38,615 bases of DNA from Nocardia seriolae NBRC 15557 (GCF_007990715.1 NZ_BJWY01000071.1:1-38615); one strand, 5' to 3'; shown: positions 7,745 to 15,901, counted from the stretch's first letter. Made by a program: numbers and translations. The notes: generated by a model from the letters alone, not told the origin.

Positions 7745-9034
7745 GTGCGCGCGGTGCTGTTCGCATTCACCGCGGACCTGATCCCGTTCTACGCGATTTA
7801 CGCACTGCTCTTCGCCGCGCACGGCCTGAGCGCCGCACAGATCTCCTCCCTCCTCGCCATCTGGTCGGCGACCGCGTTCCTGCTGGAGATCCCGTCGGGC
7901 GCATGGGCCGACACGGTGTCGCGTCGCGGCCTGCTGATCCTGTCCGGCGCACTGCTCGCGGCCGGATTCCTGGCCTGGACGCTGTACCCGTCCTACCTGG
8001 GCTTCGCCGCGGGCTTCATCCTGTGGGGCGCCTCCGGCGCACTGCGATCGGGCACCTTCGAGGCCCTGCTCTACGACGACCTCGCCGCCCGCGCCGCGAC
8101 CCGTTCCTACCCCCGGATCATGGGTTACACCCGTGCCGCCACCGAATCCGCTGCTCTGGCAGGCATTCTCGCGGCGGCCCCGCTGTACGCCCTGGGCGGC
8201 TACGCGCTGGTGGCCTGGTCGAGTGTCGGCATGGCGGTGCTGCACACTCTCGCCGCGATCACGCTGCCGAGCGCCCCGAAATCGGTGTCGGCAGCCGATG
8301 TCGAGGAACTCGAGGAGGCCGATGACTTCGACGATGATGCGGCGGCCGAGCCCGAACCGGCCGTGCCGCAGGCGGATTCGACCGGCTACCTCGCGATGCT
8401 CCGCACCGGCCTGCGAGAAGCCATGCGCGTGCGCGTGATTCGCTGCGGCATCGTGCTGGTCGCCCTGTTGAACGGCATGACCGCATTCGACGAGTACTTC
8501 TCACTGCTGGCCGGGCACGCCGGTGCCGGACCGGCCCTGGCCGCGGTGCTGGTCGGCGTCACCGTGGCCGGATCCCTGGCCGGTTCGCTGCTGGCGGGCC
8601 GGACCGAGGGCATGGGCGATCGCGCCGTGGCCGCGGCGCTGGCGGTGGCGGGCGTCCTCTTCATCGGCGGTTCCCTGCTCGCCGGGTCGGCCGCGCGCCA
8701 TCCGGCTGCCCCGTACGTGCTGATGGCCGTGGGCTTTTCGGCGGTCGGTGTCGCCTACGGCATCGACTACAACGCCGACGTGATCGCCTCGGCCAGGTTG
8801 CAGGACGCCATTACCGGTCCCGCCCGCGCCACCGTCACCTCGGTGTCCGGCTTCGCCACGGAGGTGATCGCCCTGCTGGTCTTCGGCTGCGCCGCCCTGG
8901 CCTCGACCTGGCTCTCGGTCCCGGTCATGGTCGCTCTGCTGGGTCTGCCGCTGCTGCTGGCCGCCGCGCTGGTCCCGACCTGGCTGCCCGGAACAGTGGG
9001 CGGGGTTCCCGCGCGAACGGCGAGGTCGAACTGA
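7745..9034 (+). CDS. MFS transporter
   Basis: 429 residues, strongly hydrophobic, with about twelve membrane segments. G-A-W-A-D-T-V-S-R-R after the second helix resembles MFS motif A. The central cytoplasmic loop (about residues 180-218) is unusually acidic (V-E-E-L-E-E-A-D-D-F-D-D-D). The GTG at 7745 is the only usable start after an in-frame stop at 7655, so the N-terminus is short but begins directly in helix 1. It is probably a drug or metabolite exporter; the substrate cannot be read from the sequence. It lies about 120 bp after the GGDEF-EAL gene, with dyads in between. Confidence 0.8.
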   Translation: MRAVLFAFTADLIPFYAIYALLFAAHGLSAAQISSLLAIWSATAFLLEIPSGAWADTVSRRGLLILSGALLAAGFLAWTLYPSYLGFAAGFILWGASGALRSGTFEALLYDDLAARAATRSYPRIMGYTRAATESAALAGILAAAPLYALGGYALVAWSSVGMAVLHTLAAITLPSAPKSVSAADVEELEEADDFDDDAAAEPEPAVPQADSTGYLAMLRTGLREAMRVRVIRCGIVLVALLNGMTAFDEYFSLLAGHAGAGPALAAVLVGVTVAGSLAGSLLAGRTEGMGDRAVAAALAVAGVLFIGGSLLAGSAARHPAAPYVLMAVGFSAVGVAYGIDYNADVIASARLQDAITGPARATVTSVSGFATEVIALLVFGCAALASTWLSVPVMVALLGLPLLLAAALVPTWLPGTVGGVPARTARSN

Positions 9035-9201
9035 ATCCTCCTGATCGCGAATCGAATCAGGTCCCGCCGGGTCGGGCCGAAGATCACCGCGGAATCGGGA
9101 GGATCGTCCCTACTGTTCGGGCGTGGGCCGAGGGGATTCTGGTCGGGTGCCGACGCGCGTCGGGCGGTCGGCCGTGAGAACTCGAGAGAGGCGGTCCGAA
9201 G

Positions 9202-9393
9202 ATGCTCGAATTCTGGTTCGTCGCGGTAGCGGTGGCCCTCTGTGTCTTTTTGACGCTGTGGATGAACCACGAACGTCCGGTCCCGACCGGACGGCGCGAA
9301 CGCGACCGGAACTCCGTCGAGGCCATTCGTGCCCGCGTCGAGACCGAGGACAAGGGCCGGGCTGACAGCACTGGGAAACGACCGGTTGGTTGA
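9202..9393 (+). CDS. Small single-pass membrane protein
   Basis: 63 residues. One hydrophobic helix at the N-terminus (F-W-F-V-A-V-A-V-A-L-C-V-F-L-T-L-W) is followed by a charged cytoplasmic tail rich in Arg and Glu. A GAGAGG lies upstream of the ATG at slightly long spacing. The layout (a membrane anchor plus a basic/acidic tail) is common in small actinobacterial proteins of unknown role. No homologous family is recognised. It sits alone between the MFS and DMT transporter genes on the same strand. Confidence 0.5.
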   Translation: MLEFWFVAVAVALCVFLTLWMNHERPVPTGRRERDRNSVEAIRARVETEDKGRADSTGKRPVG

Positions 9394-9411
9394 GGGCTGC
9401 TGCCCTGAGAG

Positions 9412-9426
9412 CACAATCGACCCGTG
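9412..9426 (+). promoter_or_regulatory. Possible -10 (CACAAT) for a leaderless GTG start
   Basis: CACAAT at 9412-9417 ends 6 nt before the GTG of the DMT transporter gene, and no Shine-Dalgarno is present, so this gene too may be leaderless. Confidence 0.3.
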
Positions 9427-10365
9427 GCGGTGCGGCGGTGGCTGGGGTTGGTGTTCGGGGGGTCTATCGGGGCGGCCGTCGCCGTGCAGTCCCGGATCAA
9501 TGGGGAGCTCGGGCATCGGCTGGGGGACGGGATCGCGGCGGCGACCATCAGTTTTGGGAGCGGGCTGCTGATTCTCGCGGTGGTGTTCGCGCTCAGCGGG
9601 CAACTGCGGGCCGGGGTCGGGCGGGTGCGGGTCGCGCTGGGATCCGGGGAGTTGCGGTGGTGGCAGCTGCTGGGCGGGCTTTCCGGAGCGTATTTCGTGG
9701 CCTGCCAGGGACTTACCGTGGCGACGATCGGGGTGACCGCGTTCACCGTGGCGACGGTGGCGGGGCAGCTGGTGAGCAGTCTGGTGGTGGATCGGCTGGG
9801 TTGGGGGCCGAGCGGGCGGACGCCGGTGACGGCGTGGCGGATCGGTGCGGCGGTGCTCGGGCTGGTGGCGGTGGTGCTGGCGGTGACGGGGCGCAACGGA
9901 CTCGGCGTGCGCACGGGCGGGCACGGCGGGGTCTCGGTGCTGCTGGTGGCGCTGCCGCTGGTGGCGGGATTGCTGGTGGCCTGGCAGCAGGCGGTGAACG
10001 GGCGGGTGGGCGTGGTCGGCGGACCGTTCTCGGCGACGCTGGCCAACTTCGCGACGGGTACCGCCGCCCTGGTGGCGATCGAGGCCGGAGTGCTGCTCCG
10101 GCGCGGCGGTTTCGGGCAGTTGCCTGGCGAGCCGTGGCTGTATCTGGGCGGTCTGATCGGAATCGTGTTCGTCGCGCTGGCGGTGCTGGCGGTGCGCTGG
10201 ATCGGGGTGCTGCTGCTCGGGCTGAGTTCGGTGGCGGGGCAGCTGTTGGCATCGCTGGTACTGGATGTGGTGGCTCCGAGCGGTGCCGGGCTGTCGGTCT
10301 CGGCGGTCGTCGGCTGTGCGCTGACCTTCGTGGCGGTCGCGGTAGCGGCTCGATCGCGCGGGTGA
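9424..10365 (+). CDS. DMT-superfamily transporter (tandem DUF606/YdcZ-like halves)
   Basis: 313 residues with about ten membrane helices. The N-terminal half (A-V-Q-S-R-I-N-G-E-L-G-H-R-L-G) and the C-terminal half (V-A-W-Q-Q-A-V-N-G-R-V-G-V-V-G-G) carry the same Q-x-x-x-N-G-x-x-G motif at the start of a helix. This indicates two fused copies of the YdcZ/DUF606 unit, which in many bacteria is encoded as two separate genes. The substrate is unknown. Codon use is strikingly G-ending compared with other genes in the window. The start is a GTG. Confidence 0.8.
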   Translation: MAVRRWLGLVFGGSIGAAVAVQSRINGELGHRLGDGIAAATISFGSGLLILAVVFALSGQLRAGVGRVRVALGSGELRWWQLLGGLSGAYFVACQGLTVATIGVTAFTVATVAGQLVSSLVVDRLGWGPSGRTPVTAWRIGAAVLGLVAVVLAVTGRNGLGVRTGGHGGVSVLLVALPLVAGLLVAWQQAVNGRVGVVGGPFSATLANFATGTAALVAIEAGVLLRRGGFGQLPGEPWLYLGGLIGIVFVALAVLAVRWIGVLLLGLSSVAGQLLASLVLDVVAPSGAGLSVSAVVGCALTFVAVAVAARSRG

Positions 10366-10428
10366 CCGGTGAAATCTGTTCTCCGGATTCGTAATTCGCC
10401 GTCCATTTGAGTGTGCGATGGTTCGGTT

Positions 10429-11448
10429 ATGGCTGTCGACTACGTGGTGTGGGCCGCGCGCCTGACGCTGGCCGTCGTGTTCGGGCTCTCGGCGTGGGGG
10501 AAGTTCGCCGATCGCGCGGGGACCCGCAAGGCGGTGGGGGAGTTCGGGATTCCGCTGGCCTGGGTGCCCGCGGTGGCGTGGGGGCTGCCGGGGGTGGAGG
10601 CGCTGGTGGCGGTCGCGCTGCTGCCGCCGTGGACCGCGGCCGGTGCGACGCTGGTGGCGATTCTGCTGCTGGGGATGTTCACCGGTGCGGTGGTGCGGCT
10701 GCTGCGGCAGGGAAAGCGGCCGGTCTGTTCGTGTTTCGGGGCGGCCAGTGCCGCGCCGATCGGACGGGGCACCATCGTGCGCAATATCGCGCTGATCGCC
10801 CTCGCCGGGTGGACGGTGGTGGCCACCCTGGTGGAATCCGATGTGCCGCAGACCCTGCCGGTCGATCACACGGTCGCCATGGTGGTCGGGGCCGTTTTCG
10901 CGGCGGTACTGGTCTCGCTGTGGGGTGAGCTGCGCGCGCTGCGTCGGCGGCTGGACGAACAGGTGCTGTCGACGCTGGGGGCGGAGGGTCTGCCGCAGGG
11001 TGCGGTCGCGCCGGAGTTCGAGGTGTCGAATACCGCGGGCCGTCGTTCCGGATTGGATGAATTGCTCTCTCCGGGTAAGTCTCTGCTGCTGGTTTTCGTG
11101 CATCCGGCCTGTGAGATGTGTGCCGCGCTGGCCCGGGAGTTGCCGCGCTGGCAGGCGCGATCGGCGGACGCGTTGACCATCGCGGTGCTGGGCAACGGCG
11201 ATGTGGCCGAGCACGCGGCATGGGGCCGGGAGCAGGGGCTCGGCGAGATTCCGGTGCTGGTGCAGCAGGGTAATGAGGCGGCCCTGCGCTATCGGGTGCG
11301 GGGGACGCCGTCGGGTGTGCTGATCAATCAGCAGGGCCGGGTGGCGGCTCCGGTGGCGCGCGGCGCGATGGCGGTGCGCGACTTGATCTTTCAGGCCAAG
11401 CGGACTGGCAAGTCGGAGAAATCCCAAACAAACGGGGCGGTTCTCTGA
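10429..11448 (+). CDS. MauE/DoxX-like membrane protein fused to a thioredoxin-like domain
   Basis: 339 residues. The first part (about 1-165) has four to five membrane helices, beginning A-A-R-L-T-L-A-V-V-F-G-L-S-A-W-G-K-F-A-D, with a conserved C-S-C-F-G between helices, as in the MauE family. The second part (about 185-325) is a redoxin fold with the active-site loop H-P-A-C-E-M-C-A-A-L (a CxxC) and a cis-Pro region R-G-T-P-S-G-V. In methylamine-oxidising bacteria MauD and MauE are separate proteins that mature a disulfide-rich enzyme. Here they are one chain, which suggests membrane-coupled thiol-disulfide exchange at the cell surface. ATG 10429 is preferred over GTG 10411. Confidence 0.82.
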   Translation: MAVDYVVWAARLTLAVVFGLSAWGKFADRAGTRKAVGEFGIPLAWVPAVAWGLPGVEALVAVALLPPWTAAGATLVAILLLGMFTGAVVRLLRQGKRPVCSCFGAASAAPIGRGTIVRNIALIALAGWTVVATLVESDVPQTLPVDHTVAMVVGAVFAAVLVSLWGELRALRRRLDEQVLSTLGAEGLPQGAVAPEFEVSNTAGRRSGLDELLSPGKSLLLVFVHPACEMCAALARELPRWQARSADALTIAVLGNGDVAEHAAWGREQGLGEIPVLVQQGNEAALRYRVRGTPSGVLINQQGRVAAPVARGAMAVRDLIFQAKRTGKSEKSQTNGAVL

Positions 11449-11552
11449 ACCTATTGGTATGCAAGCGAATTCGCCGGTTTGCCCGGTTTGTCGGCCTTAC
11501 TATCGAAAGCGCAGGTCCTGCTTCACCCGATCGCTTTGCCGAAGGGAATACC

Positions 11553-11906
11553 ATGGCCTACTTCGCTTTTACCGACATCTCCGGTAAGGAATTCGTCTTC
11601 GAGCTGTTGAACGAGCAGCGGATCGCGGAAGCGCGCCGCATTCTCTCCGGGGAGGAGAAGGCGTCCACCCATGTGATGGGCCGGATCAGGAAGCGGCCGG
11701 CGCCCTACAACCCGGGCTGGAGCTACATGCTCGACCCGGACACCATCAGCTTTTTCACCGTGGCCATCGAGGTCTGCGACGCCACCATGACCTATACCGA
11801 GGACTATCTCGACGAGGCGTGCGGGGCGTTCCTGCCCGGTTGCTTCTGGTGTCCATGGTCTTCGCGGCTCACCAGGGAACTGAAGGAATCCGAAATCGGG
11901 GTGTGA
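11553..11906 (+). CDS. BP74-like domain protein
   Basis: 117 residues starting M-A-Y-F-A-F-T-D-I-S-G-K-E-F-V-F-E-L, with GAAGGGA before the ATG. The central H-V-M-G-R-I, K-R-P-A-P-Y-N-P-G-W-S-Y and L-D-P-D-T-I-S-F-F, followed by G-A-F-L-P-G-C-F-W-C-P-W-S-S-R-L, resemble the N-terminal domain of Dictyostelium BP74-type calcium-binding proteins, as I remember that family. There is no signal peptide. Its bacterial function is unknown. A 33-codon upstream extension is rejected. A terminator hairpin follows the gene. Confidence 0.6.
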   Translation: MAYFAFTDISGKEFVFELLNEQRIAEARRILSGEEKASTHVMGRIRKRPAPYNPGWSYMLDPDTISFFTVAIEVCDATMTYTEDYLDEACGAFLPGCFWCPWSSRLTRELKESEIGV

Positions 11907-11937
11907 GGCGGTGACGCCGAACCCCTAGCGCGGTGGT

Positions 11938-11970
11938 GAGTGCGGCCGATACCCGGGCCCGGCCGCACTC
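11938..11970. terminator. Hairpin between convergent genes
   Basis: GAGTGCGGCCG (11938-11948) pairs perfectly with CGGCCGCACTC (11960-11970) around an 11-nt loop. It lies between the ends of the BP74-like gene and the Rieske gene, so it may terminate both. No U-tract is present, as is usual in actinobacteria. Confidence 0.65.
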
Positions 11971-11976
11971 GCCGGA

Positions 11977-13530
11977 TCAGACCAGTTTCTTCGAGCGCAG
12001 CTCGTGACCCTTGGACGTCTTGCAGCGCCCCGACTCCAGGTCCCACTGCCACCCGTGCAGGTTGCAGGTCAGCGTATTGCCTTCCACCACACCGAATTTC
12101 GACAGATCGGCCTTCAGGTGCGGGCAGCGCCGCTGCACTTCCCAGCCGTCGAGTTCGGTGGAGGCGGAGTCGTCGTGCGACTCGGCGAACCAGCCGTCGG
12201 CGTAGGCGATGCGCTCATCGGTGAGGCACTTGAAGAAGGTGTAGAGGAATTCGTTGTACCCGCCGATGCGCCAGGTGGTGAAGCGCGTGGACAGGAAGAT
12301 GGTGTTCACCCAGTCCGGCTCGTCATCGCGCAGCACGGTGCGCACCAGCGCCGGGTCGATGCGGAATCCGTAGCGGTACTTGCCTTCTCCCGCGATCGGC
12401 TCGCGCACGACGCGGTTGGGGAAGTCCAGCACCACGGTCTCGTCGCCCATGACCAGGCCGACCGGGTAGCCGATGCCGTCGCAGATGAGGTGGGACTGCG
12501 CCATGATCGGCTCGAACTTGGCCTTGAGTTGCGGCAGCAGCGGCTCGCCCTCGGCCGGAGCCCAGGTCGCCTTCTCCGCGGCCAGCACCGGAGCCATGCG
12601 CTGCGCCATGGCCTCGATGTAGGCGGCCTTGTCGCCGAAGATGGTGTCCGGATCCACCGGGTGGGTCAGCGAATTCAGTTCCTTGCCACGCAGATCCGCG
12701 ACCGAGCCCGGGATCATGAGCAGCCCGCCGTCATTGCCGTGGGTCTTCATCTGATCCAGGAAGACGATCTGGTCGGGGAAGATATTGCCCTCGTCGCCGC
12801 GGTCGTCGTTGAGGAAGCGCAGCTCGTCGTCGAGGAAGACCGGCGGACCGGCGGACGGGACGACCCAGGTGGCCCCGACCTGCTCGATGTAGGAGCGACA
12901 GCGGTCCATGCCGCGCTGGCGCTTCTGCTTGCCGAAGTTGGCCTTGGTCTTGGCCGGAATGTCGTACACCATCGGGTACCAGATGGCCCCGGAGTACTGG
13001 AGCAGGTGGATGTCCACGTGCCCGAAGTTCTCGTGCAGCACATCCATGTCGACCGGGCGCGCGTCGTTCATGTTGAAGCACACCGTTTCCCCGTCGGACA
13101 CGACCAGGGCGGAGTCGCCGATCGGGCCGTCCGCGGGGGCGCGCAGCGCGATGATCATGATGTCCAGGTCGCCGCCCGGACCGGTGACGGTGGTCTTGAC
13201 CGAGTCCTCGGTCTCCACGAACTTGGTGAAGCCGAGCTTCTCGAGTTCGCGCTTGAGATCCGGCACCGGGTAGTCCGGGAGCAGGACGGTGGCGTCCTTG
13301 CTGATCTTGTCCGCCAGCAGCTTCGCGTCCCAGTGATCGCGGTGCAGGTGCGAGACGTAGAGGAAGTCGCAGTTGCCGAGCTCGTCCCAGTCGAGCTGGG
13401 TGTTGTCGGGGAACGGGAACCACGATCCGAAGTAAGCGGGGTTGACCCAGGGATCGCAGAGGATCGTCCCGGCCGCGGTTCGGATGTGGAATCCGGCGTG
13501 TCCGACGCTGGTGATCTGCACGAGCTTCAT
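11977..13530 (-). CDS. Metallo-beta-lactamase-fold protein with C-terminal Rieske [2Fe-2S] domain
   Basis: 517 residues from M-K-L-V-Q-I-T-S-V-G-H-A-G-F. The N-terminal domain (about 1-250) is a metallo-beta-lactamase fold with H-L-H-R-D-H-W-D (HxHxDH). The C-terminal 75 residues are a Rieske domain with C-P-H, 17 residues, then C-N-L-H, exactly the Cys-x-His/Cys-x-x-His cluster ligands. It corresponds, from memory, to M. tuberculosis Rv3818. The combination suggests a hydrolase or oxygenase-like reaction supplied with electrons, in the manner of CMP-Neu5Ac hydroxylase-type proteins, but no substrate can be named. An upstream secreted-protein gene ends 36 nt before it, so the pair may be one transcript. 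ATG 13530 is preferred over 13554. Confidence 0.85.
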   Translation of the reverse strand: MKLVQITSVGHAGFHIRTAAGTILCDPWVNPAYFGSWFPFPDNTQLDWDELGNCDFLYVSHLHRDHWDAKLLADKISKDATVLLPDYPVPDLKRELEKLGFTKFVETEDSVKTTVTGPGGDLDIMIIALRAPADGPIGDSALVVSDGETVCFNMNDARPVDMDVLHENFGHVDIHLLQYSGAIWYPMVYDIPAKTKANFGKQKRQRGMDRCRSYIEQVGATWVVPSAGPPVFLDDELRFLNDDRGDEGNIFPDQIVFLDQMKTHGNDGGLLMIPGSVADLRGKELNSLTHPVDPDTIFGDKAAYIEAMAQRMAPVLAAEKATWAPAEGEPLLPQLKAKFEPIMAQSHLICDGIGYPVGLVMGDETVVLDFPNRVVREPIAGEGKYRYGFRIDPALVRTVLRDDEPDWVNTIFLSTRFTTWRIGGYNEFLYTFFKCLTDERIAYADGWFAESHDDSASTELDGWEVQRRCPHLKADLSKFGVVEGNTLTCNLHGWQWDLESGRCKTSKGHELRSKKLV

Positions 13531-13566
13531 TCCTCCCTGACCGTTACCAGCCACCCAGAGTACTGG

Positions 13567-14418
13567 CTAGCCGGAGACGTCGCCGATGCAGTAACCCTCG
13601 GAGCTCGACTTCAGGGTGTATATCTGCTTTGTCTGATTACCCGCCGCGGTGGTGACCGGCACCGACACGGTGATGTATCCGCCGCGCGGCCACTCCGACT
13701 TGAGCGAGTCGTCCACGAAAGTCTTTACCGTGCCCGCCTTCGACGGGTTCACCGCCAGCGGCACCATGACCGGTTTGCCGGTCCCGTTCGGATCCCAGGT
13801 GCGGCCCGCCGCGCAGGTCAGCGGGTACGCGTCCTCCCGATCGGCGGTGTTGAGCGGCTTGCCGACGGCGCGGGATAGGTAGCGGCGCACCGTGTGTCGG
13901 GCGTCGGCGTCATCGAACCCGACCTCGCCGCCGGCCGGGTACACGTGCGGGCAGGCGTATCCGGTGGCGATGTCGCGATCCTGCGCGGTGACGGTGACCG
14001 TGGCGCTCTGCCAGGTCACGGTGGTGCCGGAGGCCACGCCCGGTCCGGTCAGCGCCTCGCGGATGGGCCGCGTGTCGGCGTACATGCTGCTCACGTTGCG
14101 CGGTGCCATGGTCCAGCAGCGGGTGGCGAGGTCGTCGATGCTCAGCGCTTTGTTGCGCAGATCCGCCTCCCAGTGCGCGACCGCCGGCGCGGCCTCGGGC
14201 CGACCCGGCACCGCACCTACCTCGTCGATCGTCGTCGTGACCGTGAGTGGCGGCATGGTGCTGGTCTGCGCGGTCGTGCCGGAGTCCGCCTCCCAATCCG
14301 TGCCCTCGATCCCGACTCTGGAATCGCAGCCGTTCGCCAGCCACGCCACCCCGGCTATCAGCGTCCCGACCAGCCCCTTGCGGAGATGAACACGCAGTGC
14401 TGTCCGGCCGTTCTCCAC
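13567..14418 (-). CDS. Secreted or lipid-anchored protein of unknown function
   Basis: 283 residues from a GTG. The N-terminus has basic residues followed by a hydrophobic stretch G-L-V-G-T-L-I-A-G-V-A-W-L-A-N-G-C. The Cys is placed like a lipobox Cys, although A-N-G-C is not a canonical lipobox. A Thr-rich linker follows, then a mixed domain with four further Cys (R-C-W-T-M; Y-A-C-P-H; L-T-C-A-A; Y-C-I-G), which may form disulfides outside the membrane. No family is recognised. It lies immediately upstream of the Rieske gene on the same strand and divergent from the acyltransferase gene. Confidence 0.7.
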   Translation of the reverse strand: MENGRTALRVHLRKGLVGTLIAGVAWLANGCDSRVGIEGTDWEADSGTTAQTSTMPPLTVTTTIDEVGAVPGRPEAAPAVAHWEADLRNKALSIDDLATRCWTMAPRNVSSMYADTRPIREALTGPGVASGTTVTWQSATVTVTAQDRDIATGYACPHVYPAGGEVGFDDADARHTVRRYLSRAVGKPLNTADREDAYPLTCAAGRTWDPNGTGKPVMVPLAVNPSKAGTVKTFVDDSLKSEWPRGGYITVSVPVTTAAGNQTKQIYTLKSSSEGYCIGDVSG

Positions 14419-14502
14419 TCCTGCGAACCTCTTTCAGTGTCTGTAAGTCACATTAATCAAGAAGGTGTTGCCTGGATCACTGGATGACGCGCGAGCAGCG
14501 AC

Positions 14503-14520
14503 TACGCTAGCGGACTTGTG
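14503..14520 (+). promoter_or_regulatory. Possible -10 (TACGCT) for a leaderless GTG start
   Basis: TACGCT at 14503-14508 lies 9 nt before the GTG of the acyltransferase gene, and no Shine-Dalgarno is present. The position is similar to that upstream of serS and the GGDEF-EAL gene. Confidence 0.35.
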
Positions 14521-15267
14521 GAACCCGTCTACTACCCCATCATCGGGCTGGCCCGCACGATTTTCGCGCTGCAGGGCCTGAAGTTCACCGTCAAGGGCGA
14601 CGAAAACATTCCGGCGACCGGTGGTGCGGTGATCGCGATCAACCACACCGGCTATCTGGACTTCACCTACGCCGGGCTCCCCGCGCGCACGGTGAAGCGC
14701 TACGTCCGCTTCATGGCCAAGGAAGAGGTCTTCAAGGGCCCCACCGGCCCGATCATGCGTGCCCTCAAGCACATTCCGGTGGACCGCTCCGCGGGTGCGG
14801 AGTCCTACCAGGAGGCCGTCAAGCGCCTACGCTCCGGCGAACTGGTCGGCGTCTACCCCGAGGCCACCATCAGCCGCAGCTTCGAAATCAAGGACTTCAA
14901 GTCCGGCGCGGCCCGCATGGCCCTCGAGGCGAACGTCCCCATCATCCCCATCGTCATCTGGGGCGCCCAGCGCGTCTGGACCAAGGGCCACCCGAAACGC
15001 CTGGGCCGCACCAACACCCCCATCTCCATCGCGGTCGGCAAGCCCATCGCACCCTTCGAACCCGCCTCGGCCCTCACCGACCAGCTCCACGCGACCATGT
15101 CGGAAATGCTCCTGGACCTCCAGAAGGACTACGTCCACGAGCCCGGCGCCTACTGGGTCCCCGCCCGCCTCGGCGGCAGCGCCCCCACCCTCGAGGAAGC
15201 CAACGCCATGGACGCCGCCGAAGCCGCCGAAAAGGCCGCCCGCCGCGCGGAAAAGTCCGCCGAATAA
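14518..15267 (+). CDS. PlsC-type lysophospholipid acyltransferase
   Basis: 249 residues. The acyltransferase motifs appear in order: N-H-T-G-Y-L-D (NHx4D, catalytic His/Asp, about residue 41), the substrate-binding block L-K-H-I-P-V-D-R, and V-Y-P-E-A-T-I-S in place of the usual PEGT. It transfers an acyl group to a lysophospholipid such as 1-acylglycerol-3-phosphate at the membrane. The C-terminal tail is helical and Ala/Lys/Glu-rich. Similar acyltransferases (from memory Rv3814c-Rv3816c) lie in the corresponding mycobacterial neighbourhood. The gene is followed by a perfect 18-bp terminator hairpin. Confidence 0.9.
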   Translation: MEPVYYPIIGLARTIFALQGLKFTVKGDENIPATGGAVIAINHTGYLDFTYAGLPARTVKRYVRFMAKEEVFKGPTGPIMRALKHIPVDRSAGAESYQEAVKRLRSGELVGVYPEATISRSFEIKDFKSGAARMALEANVPIIPIVIWGAQRVWTKGHPKRLGRTNTPISIAVGKPIAPFEPASALTDQLHATMSEMLLDLQKDYVHEPGAYWVPARLGGSAPTLEEANAMDAAEAAEKAARRAEKSAE

Positions 15268-15284
15268 CCGTTCAGCTCAGCGAC

Positions 15285-15328
15285 ATACGGCCCGTTCCGG
15301 GGTGGAGCACCCCCGGAACGGGCCGTAT
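15285..15328. terminator. Strong bidirectional terminator hairpin
   Basis: An 18-bp perfect stem, ATACGGCCCGTTCCGGGG (15285-15302) with its complement at 15311-15328, closes an 8-nt loop. It lies between the convergent acyltransferase gene and the small minus-strand ORF ending at 15330, so it probably serves both. Confidence 0.88.
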
Positions 15329-15329
15329 C

Positions 15330-15560
15330 TCATTTCCGCCGCACGGTCTTCCGCACCCCCGCCCGCGCGTCGTACTTCTCGAAATAACTGGTGTCATCAC
15401 TGTTCCCCCGCCGCAAATGCCCGATCCCGAACCGCTCCCCGTTCGACAACAGCACCCCCCGATCGCCCGCCTGATCGATCCAACACTCCACCGCATCCCG
15501 CCCACTGACCCGAAACCGAACGGCCGCAGTCACCTTCACCCACTCCGGAAGCCTCGCCAT
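15330..15560 (-). CDS. Small protein of unknown function
   Basis: 76 residues from M-A-R-L-P-E-W-V-K-V. A Trp/Val beta-like start is followed by a basic C-terminus (K-T-V-R-R-K). The start lies 5 nt after the stop of the upstream small ORF, and GGTGAGGGGG overlaps that junction as ribosome site, so the two ORFs look translationally coupled. No family is recognised. The bases are strongly C-rich on the plus strand, consistent with G-ending or C-ending codon choice in this local region. Confidence 0.55.
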   Translation of the reverse strand: MARLPEWVKVTAAVRFRVSGRDAVECWIDQAGDRGVLLSNGERFGIGHLRRGNSDDTSYFEKYDARAGVRKTVRRK

Positions 15561-15565
15561 CCCCC

Positions 15566-15763
15566 TCACCCGGCCCGATGTCGACCGTGCACCCGATACC
15601 GATTCCCCAGCGGAACCCGCCGCCACACCACCCCACCGGCGATAACCAGGGGCCCCCCGGGCGAAGCCTGAACCCGATCCCCGCCGACAGTCCAGTGCAC
15701 CCCCGCGACGAGCACCAGAAACGAACCGGCACCAAGCAGAAAAGTCCATATCTCCAAAGGCAT
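15566..15763 (-). CDS. Small membrane protein
   Basis: 65 residues from an ATG with an excellent ribosome site (GAGGAGGGCGAA). It has one clear hydrophobic helix (I-W-T-F-L-L-G-A-G-S-F-L-V-L-V-A-G-V) at the N-terminus, then a Gly/Arg-rich tail. It is the first gene of a two-gene unit with the ORF ending at 15330 and is divergent from the Scr1-type regulator. The function is unknown. The pair might be the regulator's target, because small dyads lie in the shared upstream region. Confidence 0.5.
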   Translation of the reverse strand: MPLEIWTFLLGAGSFLVLVAGVHWTVGGDRVQASPGGPLVIAGGVVWRRVPLGNRYRVHGRHRAG

Positions 15764-15846
15764 TTCGCCCTCCTCGAGTCGACTGGCTGACACGTGTGCA
15801 CCGGCGCACTACAAGCACACACCCAGTGGAGGAAAGCGGCAATGCC

Positions 15847-15901
15847 ATTGCGGCAATCGCATGAAACTGCCCCAAAAGCCCTGAGACATTGCCAAAATGG
15901 C
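15847..15901. promoter_or_regulatory. Two small dyads in the divergent promoter region
   Basis: ATTGC-G-GCAAT (15847-15857) and GCCA-AAA-TGGC (15891-15901) are perfect dyads 44 bp apart (start to start) between the divergent small-ORF pair and the Scr1-type regulator. They are plausible operators for the regulator; no promoter hexamers stand out clearly. Confidence 0.35.

Noticed and set aside
8767..11427. 886-codon open frame on the minus strand
   Set aside because: It is antisense to the MFS, DMT and MauE-fusion genes, its product is dominated by Arg, His, Pro and Gln, and it shows no domain. Such frames are common opposite G-ending codons in high-GC DNA.
12004..13878. 624-codon open frame on the plus strand
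   Set aside because: Antisense to the Rieske fusion gene and the exported-protein gene; no recognisable domain.
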